From Desemzia incerta (GTDB lineage: Bacteria; Bacillota; Bacilli; Lactobacillales; Carnobacteriaceae): a stretch of 64,000 nt of DNA. The position numbers and the translations under genes are program-made. Position 1 is the first letter of the stretch. Every line of letters starts with the position of its first letter. Below are positions 61,030 to 64,000 of this stretch, one piece after another. The notes beneath the pieces were generated by a model. The model saw only the letters and a program-made list of their open reading frames with translations, made no database searches and had not been told where the DNA came from. The DNA is taken from positions 1 to 64,000 of the forward strand of contig NZ_FOXW01000009.1 in NCBI RefSeq assembly GCF_900115825.1, read 5' to 3'.

Positions 61030-62874
61030 CTAATCATTTTTGATTTCTACAATATCCGAGCCGAATAACTGCATCGCTTGGCTGACAAGCGGATCATCTT
61101 TCTCATCCACTTTTTCTTCCAAATCTTCTTCATCACTCGGAATTAATTGATTCAAACTTTCCCAATCTCCTGTAACTTCTTCAGGAGCAGAACTCTCTTC
61201 TTTCTGGTTTCCTTTAGGAGAAGTTTCAGCGGGGGCAGCTTTTTTTGCTTTTAATCGATCTTTGTTTTGCTTGATATACGTATTTCTAATTGTAGGCCAT
61301 TGTTCAGCCGGCACACAGATCATTTGCGGAGAGTGACCTATCAATCTTCTTAAGTATTCACTCACAGCTTCAATCAGCTCAGCATCATTTGTAGCCTTTT
61401 GACACAAAATATCATACTCAAACGAAACAATCAAACCATTCGGACTAGCTGCTACAGGGGTAGAAGCCTTCATGACGGCTCTTTGCGTAACTGACAGCAT
61501 ATTCAGCAAATCAGGCCAAACGTCTTTTAACTGTACTAAATCGTCTTTTGTCGCTACCTCCAAGACTTTGTAAATAGCTGCTGAATTCGGCTTGAAAGCC
61601 CCTTTTTGAGGAGACTTCGGCTTAGCTTTAGCTTTTTCAGCTGGCTGAGCTGCTCCATTGGCAATGACTTCTTGGATTTTCTTTTTCATTTGAGCTAATT
61701 CAGATTCCAATTCTTGCATGCGAGATCCAGCGTTCTCCACTGTCTGTTCCGGTTGCATTTGATTGGAAACAGCCGTTGCTTGAGCCGTTGACTTGAATTG
61801 GGTCAGCTTAACGGTTGCAACTTCTATATAAACGTCAGCGTGGCTTGTCAAACGCATTTCGCGTTGTGTCTCGTTTAGAGTAGCAATCACTTCATACAAA
61901 GTATGGACAGGCACTTGCTGGCTCAATTCTATAAACTTGTCATCAATATGAGCGCTCTCCAGCAAATCCGCTTTTTGAGGCGCTTGTTGATAGACTAGAA
62001 TGTCTCTGCTGAATAAAATAAGATCTTCTACAAAGCGAGCCACATCTTTTCCTTCTGCAAGAATCTCTTGGACAAGGGACAACCCTTTTTCAGTATCGTT
62101 TTGTATGATTGCTTTGAAATAACCAATCAATCGTTCTTGCGTCAAACTTCCGGTAACCGCCATCGCATGTTCCATCGTGACTAGATTATCACCAAAAGAA
62201 ATCGCTTGGTCCAAGATACTCAACGCATCTCGCATACCACCTTCTGCAGCTCTGGCAATTACTTTTAATGAATCTTCTTCAAACGCAATTTTCTCTTGTT
62301 GTAAAATGTATTCCATCCGGTTACAAATATCTCTGACAGAAATGCGTTTAAAATCAAATCGTTGCGTACGAGAAATGATTGTCAACGGAATTTTGTGAGG
62401 CTCTGTAGTGGCTAAAATGAAAATGACATTTTCAGGCGGTTCTTCTAACGTTTTTAACAACGCGTTGAATGCGCCAGTAGAAAGCATATGCACCTCATCA
62501 ATGATGTAGACTTTATAGTCTGCACTCGTTGGAGCATATTTCGCTTTGTCTCTGATATCACGAATTTCTTCGACCCCGTTATTGCTGGCCGCATCAATCT
62601 CGATTACATCATTTAGTTGGCCTGTAGTAATAGCTGTACAAATTTCGCAAACATTACACGGCTCACCATCTTCTCGATTAGGGCAGTTGATCGCTTTAGC
62701 AAAAATTTTTGCCGCACTTGTTTTCCCCGTACCACGAGGGCCAGTAAAAAGATAAGCATGACTCGTCTTTTCTTGAATCAAAGCATTTCTTAACGTTTGA
62801 GTAATAGCGGTTTGCCCTGCAATATCTTGAAATCGTTGAGGCCGCCAGACTCGATAAAGTGCTTGATAACTCAT
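61030..62874 (-). CDS. dnaX: DNA polymerase III gamma/tau subunit
   Basis: The clamp-loader ATPase of replication. The 614-residue protein has P-loop GPRGTGKTS near residue 45, zinc cysteines in CPNREDGEPCNVCEIC, Walker B VYIIDEVHML, the sensor LEEPPENVIFILATTEP, then the tau region with a Gln/Lys/Ala linker and an acidic C-terminus. I see no A-run slippery site for a gamma-type frameshift. The SRP RNA gene lies upstream, as in other Firmicutes. Confidence 0.95.
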   Translation of the reverse strand: MSYQALYRVWRPQRFQDIAGQTAITQTLRNALIQEKTSHAYLFTGPRGTGKTSAAKIFAKAINCPNREDGEPCNVCEICTAITTGQLNDVIEIDAASNNGVEEIRDIRDKAKYAPTSADYKVYIIDEVHMLSTGAFNALLKTLEEPPENVIFILATTEPHKIPLTIISRTQRFDFKRISVRDICNRMEYILQQEKIAFEEDSLKVIARAAEGGMRDALSILDQAISFGDNLVTMEHAMAVTGSLTQERLIGYFKAIIQNDTEKGLSLVQEILAEGKDVARFVEDLILFSRDILVYQQAPQKADLLESAHIDDKFIELSQQVPVHTLYEVIATLNETQREMRLTSHADVYIEVATVKLTQFKSTAQATAVSNQMQPEQTVENAGSRMQELESELAQMKKKIQEVIANGAAQPAEKAKAKPKSPQKGAFKPNSAAIYKVLEVATKDDLVQLKDVWPDLLNMLSVTQRAVMKASTPVAASPNGLIVSFEYDILCQKATNDAELIEAVSEYLRRLIGHSPQMICVPAEQWPTIRNTYIKQNKDRLKAKKAAPAETSPKGNQKEESSAPEEVTGDWESLNQLIPSDEEDLEEKVDEKDDPLVSQAMQLFGSDIVEIKND

Positions 62875-63014
62875 CTTGCTTCTCCCTTCCTTTAACCACT
62901 GTACTAGTTACTATTATACGGTAAATCCTATCAAATTTAAACCGTCCTAGAGATTGTTTTTTGCTTAATTGATTGTGGTGATTTCGTTTCAATCTATAGA
63001 GGAGCGAACTTTAT

Positions 63015-63165
63015 GTTTTCGGCTATGAACCTGTTGATTTATCCACTCATGGCCGAAAATAACTAATAGACAACCATTAGCGGTTCAAACAACCTGCTCA
63101 TGGCCGCCTTTTGTTTACTAAACATCCATGAGCTAAGGAACCTGTCCCTTCATGGCCTTTTGTGC
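63015..63165. repeat. GGCCATGA hairpin cluster 2
   Basis: TTTTCGGCTATGA/TCATGGCCGAAAA forms one good hairpin (63015-63058). Further CTCATGGCCG, CCATGAGC and TTCATGGCC segments follow with weaker pairing. Same family as the cluster at 55.2 kb, in the gap between dnaX and the SRP RNA. Confidence 0.7.
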
Positions 63166-63207
63166 ACCTTACAAACATGATGTTAAAAGAATCAACTGGC
63201 TTAGAAC

Positions 63208-63238
63208 AAAATAAAACCAGTCGAATAAACGACTGGTG
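63208..63238 (-). terminator. Terminator of the SRP RNA
   Basis: ACCAGTCG and CGACTGGT pair around TTTATT on the minus strand and run into TTTTATTTT. Confidence 0.8.
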
Positions 63239-63284
63239 TAGGTTAGTGCTATGTTATAATATCATTTTGATAAAATAATTATTC

Positions 63285-63382
63285 TATGTAACATACAGCA
63301 CATGGTGAAGCAAACTTAGTGCTGCTTCCTTCCAGACCTGACACGATTCATAAGTCCACCATTGCTATATGGCCTTTCGGCA
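63285..63382 (-). ncRNA. ffs: Signal recognition particle RNA (small bacterial type)
   Basis: The minus strand contains the universally conserved SRP domain IV: GTCAGGTCTGGAAGGAAGCAGC, with the GGAA tetraloop and the A-rich asymmetric loop that binds Ffh. The flanks AGCAATGGTG and CACCATGTGCT pair to extend the rod. Size of about 95 nucleotides and position before dnaX fit the small SRP RNA of Lactobacillales. Ends are approximate. Confidence 0.93.
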
Positions 63383-63388
63383 ATTCTT

Positions 63389-63394
63389 ATTATA
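63389..63394 (-). promoter_or_regulatory. -10 of the SRP RNA gene
   Basis: A perfect TATAAT on the minus strand, about 7 bases before the predicted RNA 5' end; the -35 is weak (TAGATA). Confidence 0.55.
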
Positions 63395-63461
63395 CTAGAT
63401 ATTAGAAGTTATATCTACCCTTTTTCAAAAGATTTTTTGTGATCCGTCTTTTGAGTTGCCT

Positions 63462-64000
63462 TTATCTTGTTTCAACATACACGGAAGTTCGTTTTTCCAA
63501 GTACTCTTGCAACACTCCAAAGAGACTGCACACGATCCAATACATAACGGCTACCAAGATATACATTGTCATGTAATCAAATTCGCGTCCCCCAACAATC
63601 TTAGCATTTTGAAACATCTCAGGAACAGTGATCATCGCTGCCAAAGATGTTCCTTTGATAATGTCCAGCATGACATTGCTTAAAGGCGGGATAGCGATTC
63701 GCGCTGCTTGTGGAATAATGACTTTGCGCATGATAAACGACTTCTTTAATCCTAAAGCATACGCAGCTTCCCATTGTCCGTGATCCACTGAAGACAATGC
63801 AGACCTGATCGTTTCAGCAACATACGCCGCTGAGTTGATACTGAACCCTATAACGGCTGCTGTTACTGCATCAAATTGAACGCCTATAAACGGCAGTCCA
63901 AAGTACAGCAAGAACAACAAAACCAACGCCGGTGTCCCTCTCATGAATGAGATATAAAACCTAGCCAGCCACTCTAATGGTCGAACAGGCGATATCCGCA
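63462..64000 (-). CDS. Polar amino-acid ABC transporter permease (partial, 5' end beyond window)
   Basis: The C-terminal 180 or so residues of a His/Glu/Gln/Arg/opine-family permease. The reading frame stays open to the window edge, and RPLEWLARFYISFMRGTPAL is the family's conserved segment, so the Met in FMRG is internal and the true start lies outside. Hydrophobic segments and the EAA loop EAAYALGLKKSFIMRKVIIP are present, with the cytosolic tail EYLEKRTSVYVETR. Substrate cannot be assigned; cystine or a polar amino acid is likely. Confidence 0.88.
   Translation of the reverse strand, partial: RISPVRPLEWLARFYISFMRGTPALVLLFLLYFGLPFIGVQFDAVTAAVIGFSINSAAYVAETIRSALSSVDHGQWEAAYALGLKKSFIMRKVIIPQAARIAIPPLSNVMLDIIKGTSLAAMITVPEMFQNAKIVGGREFDYMTMYILVAVMYWIVCSLFGVLQEYLEKRTSVYVETR

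Noticed and set aside
61030-62874. Programmed frameshift in dnaX producing a gamma form
   Set aside because: No AAAAAAG-type slippery heptamer followed by a stem was seen in the tau linker; a single product is assumed.

Overview
The window is chromosomal DNA from a low-GC Gram-positive bacterium of the Lactobacillales. The gene set and order suggest Carnobacterium or a close relative; this is my inference, not something one marker proves. The evidence is three blocks matching the Bacillus/Enterococcus core order: rpoE-fba-murA-rho; lipL next to a YwfO-type HD phosphohydrolase; and ffs-dnaX-ybaB-recR-yaaL-(decarboxylase)-tmk-darA-holB-yabA-trmN6-yazA-rsmI. Lactobacillales traits include an ECF folate transporter under a THF riboswitch, T-boxes, a class II ribonucleotide reductase, AdhE with a Rex-like site and an Flp-type Crp/Fnr regulator. 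I see no phage, IS element, tRNA, rRNA or CRISPR array.

Layout: 0.2-5.7 kb, minus strand, rho, murA, fba, rpoE and a DUF1934 gene. 5.9-10.4 kb, plus strand, lipL, HD dNTPase-like gene, two paralogous Cof-type HAD phosphatases, ohr. 10.4-15.1 kb, minus strand, a NUDIX gene and an ABC-2 export operon (two permeases, ATPase, lipoprotein) joined by ATGA overlaps. 15.2-16.0 kb, folT with THF riboswitch. 16.1-21.1 kb, two tandem methionine T-boxes, metNIQ and an M20 amidohydrolase. 21.4-31.1 kb, nrdJ, mgsA divergent from a DJ-1/PfpI gene, a FUSC membrane protein, an acyl-CoA-dehydrogenase-like flavoprotein, a DUF4349 lipoprotein and an ABC-F protein; three small-RNA-like units lie between these genes. 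31.5-34.7 kb, proB-proA-FAD oxidase operon. 35.2-42.4 kb, a sugar/phosphodiester-type ABC importer in one operon with an MBL hydrolase and a 5'-nucleotidase-family phosphoesterase. 44.3-48.4 kb, a redox/metal regulon: CPG-type P-type ATPase, HMA chaperone, Flp regulator and Dps. 48.6-52 kb, mscL and adhE. 52-63.4 kb, the dnaX-to-rsmI housekeeping block and SRP RNA. The right edge cuts an amino-acid ABC permease.

The strongest non-standard signals are in the DNA between genes. (1) Five FNR-like boxes (TTGAY-N4-RTCAA) precede the P-ATPase (twice), HMA, Flp and Dps genes, each centred exactly 32 bp from the centre of its -10 hexamer, which implies one regulon controlled by the Flp encoded inside it. 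(2) Two unlinked intergenic RNAs share the hairpin TACTCCTCCAAAGTA, with a CCUCC anti-Shine-Dalgarno loop, and each ends in a strong terminator; two more candidates have C-rich segments. (3) A family of about 100-bp hairpin repeats has five copies, one of them an apparent chimera. (4) There are two clusters of GGCCATGA hairpins and a degenerate 52-bp tandem repeat. (5) holB appears to lack a normal start codon in frame with its conserved N-terminus. All protein functions are read from sequence motifs and family knowledge; no searches were run.
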